In this document: positions 63,071-64,000 of the stretch, piece after piece
How positions within the stretch are numbered: the stretch's first letter is position 1
Layout: each line of letters starts with the position of its first letter
Source of the DNA: Takakia lepidozioides
Taxonomy: Eukaryota; Streptophyta; Takakiopsida; Takakiales; Takakiaceae
Length of the DNA stretch: 64,000 bases
Assembly: GCA_030704615.1 (NCBI GenBank)
Contig: CM060734.1
Coordinates: 29,714,042-29,778,041, forward strand
Reading direction: 5' to 3'
Made by a program: the position numbers and the translations under genes
Notes under the pieces: generated by a model
What the model was told of the DNA's origin: nothing
Database searches by the model: none
The model's input: the letters and a program-made list of their open reading frames with translations, nothing else

Positions 63071-63920
63071 TTAGGGTCTGAACATTAAGAGCGCGTTGAT
63101 CTGGCTCACGCGAGCATGGGCTTTTACGAATTCATCCCTCAGCATCTTCTTCTTCTCACGCAGGGCAAGAAACCTCGTGTTATAGTGCATCTTTGCATGG
63201 TAGACAGCTTCCCCAAACAAGAGCATCTCGTTCCTTTTCAACCTTGCATTTGTGTATTGATCATCTGGGACTGAGTACTCTGGATCAGACTTCAACTTGA
63301 AATCCCCCTTGTGTGTGTTGGCCCAATCGATTGCAGCGGCATCCTCCTCACTTACCCATGTCTACTCACACAAATTGCAGGCATAATAATGTGATCAGTA
63401 CATAAATTATCGGGACGAAAGGAACTCAGCACAAATGCTTAGGCCTTATTTATGGTCCCAGCGTTGACTAAATAAACACTGGCAGCAACTGAGGTAGCTT
63501 GACCAGAGCGCCTCATGTGAAGGTTTGACAACAGCCCTACTGGAATGTGCCACAAGTAACGCGTGGCACCCATTGTGCCCAAAGTCGACACATATATTGC
63601 ACAAATCTAGCCGTAGTCACAATGATATGTTTAATGATAAAGAACATACAATCTGGACTCACCAGGTCGGGTTTTGTCAACAGTAATGTAGCCCATTCTC
63701 TTTCTTGTTGCTTCAAAAGGCGCCGTCTTTGTTCCAGTTTCGTTATGCCAGGTTCATCCACACTCTCAAATTGCTCGCCAGAGGTACTCTTCATAGCAAC
63801 CAACATGTGTTTCTCAACATCAGTACGTTGCCTAGTAAGACTATGTCCGGATATCTTACTTGTCCATGGACTCCCTATCTCGACAGAAATACCGCCAGGA
63901 CCACTCGCATCCCTGAACAT
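63071..63920 (-). CDS. CFAP44-like coiled-coil exons on the minus strand (partial)
   Basis: Exon about 63920-63665 ends ITKLEQRRRLLKQQEREWATLLLTKPDL at a GTGAGT donor. The next exon, from about 63362 (after GAGTAG), encodes EEDAAAIDWANTHKGDFKLK, SDPEYSVPDDQYTNARLKRN, EMLLFGEAVYHAKMHYNTRF and LALREKKKMLRDEFVKAHARV. The pattern KEW-NKP, GDFxLK-P-Y-VP, KR-LLxE-V-K-FNxRFLALR is that of the mid to C-terminal coiled coil of CFAP44 proteins. A CFAP43 relative is possible. The strand is opposite to the WD exons, so this is either an inverted part of the same gene or a second gene entering from the right. Confidence 0.55.
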
Positions 63921-64000
63921 TCATATTGTAGAATTTACATTCTGCCATGATAGGTACCCAGACCGGTCTATTATTTACGACGTGCAAAATATGACCCACT

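Overview
The window is nuclear DNA of a photosynthetic eukaryote with spliceosomal introns. A plastid-type ferredoxin and a plant cysteine oxidase point to the green (streptophyte) lineage. A CFAP44-type flagellar gene points to a lineage with motile sperm, such as a charophyte alga, bryophyte, lycophyte or fern. This is inferred from gene content; no species can be named. Most of the sequence is nested transposable-element debris, and only three host genes look complete: ferredoxin (23.3-23.7 kb, -), plant cysteine oxidase (24.9-28.5 kb, five exons, -) and a ZCCHC10-like zinc-knuckle protein (30.1-31.1 kb, -).

Layout. 0-8.3 kb: the right part of a Mutator-like (MULE) element. It holds a broken transposase at 1-1584 and a terminal inverted repeat ending near 8336, and is filled with later insertions: tandem LTR pieces, LINE fragments with RNase H, a solo LTR and a foldback element. 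8.35-8.94 kb: a minus-strand LINE fragment. About 10-20.5 kb: a large decayed LINE on the minus strand (ORF1, endonuclease, RT, RNase H start) with G runs of 37 and 47 and a 39-bp minisatellite. 21.5-22.9 kb: small DNA-transposon derivatives. 23.3-31.1 kb: the host gene block. 33.3-64 kb: scattered exons of a CFAP44-type gene whose introns carry a Ty1/copia element (34.7-39.3 kb), a (CATTT)n-tailed LINE (42.0-58.3 kb) and, inside that LINE, an 11.8-kb MULE (44685-56457).

The most interesting object is that 11.8-kb element. It has GCGTGAGC-rich inverted ends, an imperfect 9-bp target duplication that splits the LINE RT frame, and two divergent genes. On the minus strand is a MULE transposase (WRKY/GCM1-like finger, DDE core, SWIM finger). 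On the plus strand is a many-exon gene that I read as a ParB-like domain followed by a beta-class (N4/N6 amino) DNA methyltransferase-like domain, an arrangement familiar from phages and bacterial mobile elements. The 978-bp intron of the second gene contains seven copies of a 20-bp palindrome (consensus GAATGTCGTTGACGACATTC), and the first intron has degenerate relatives. Both genes in this copy carry stops and frameshifts, so it is a relic of what was probably a self-modifying or self-regulating transposon.

The CFAP44-type gene also appears broken. Exons between the first two visible ones are missing, one exon has an in-frame amber codon, and coiled-coil and linker exons lie on the opposite strand downstream.
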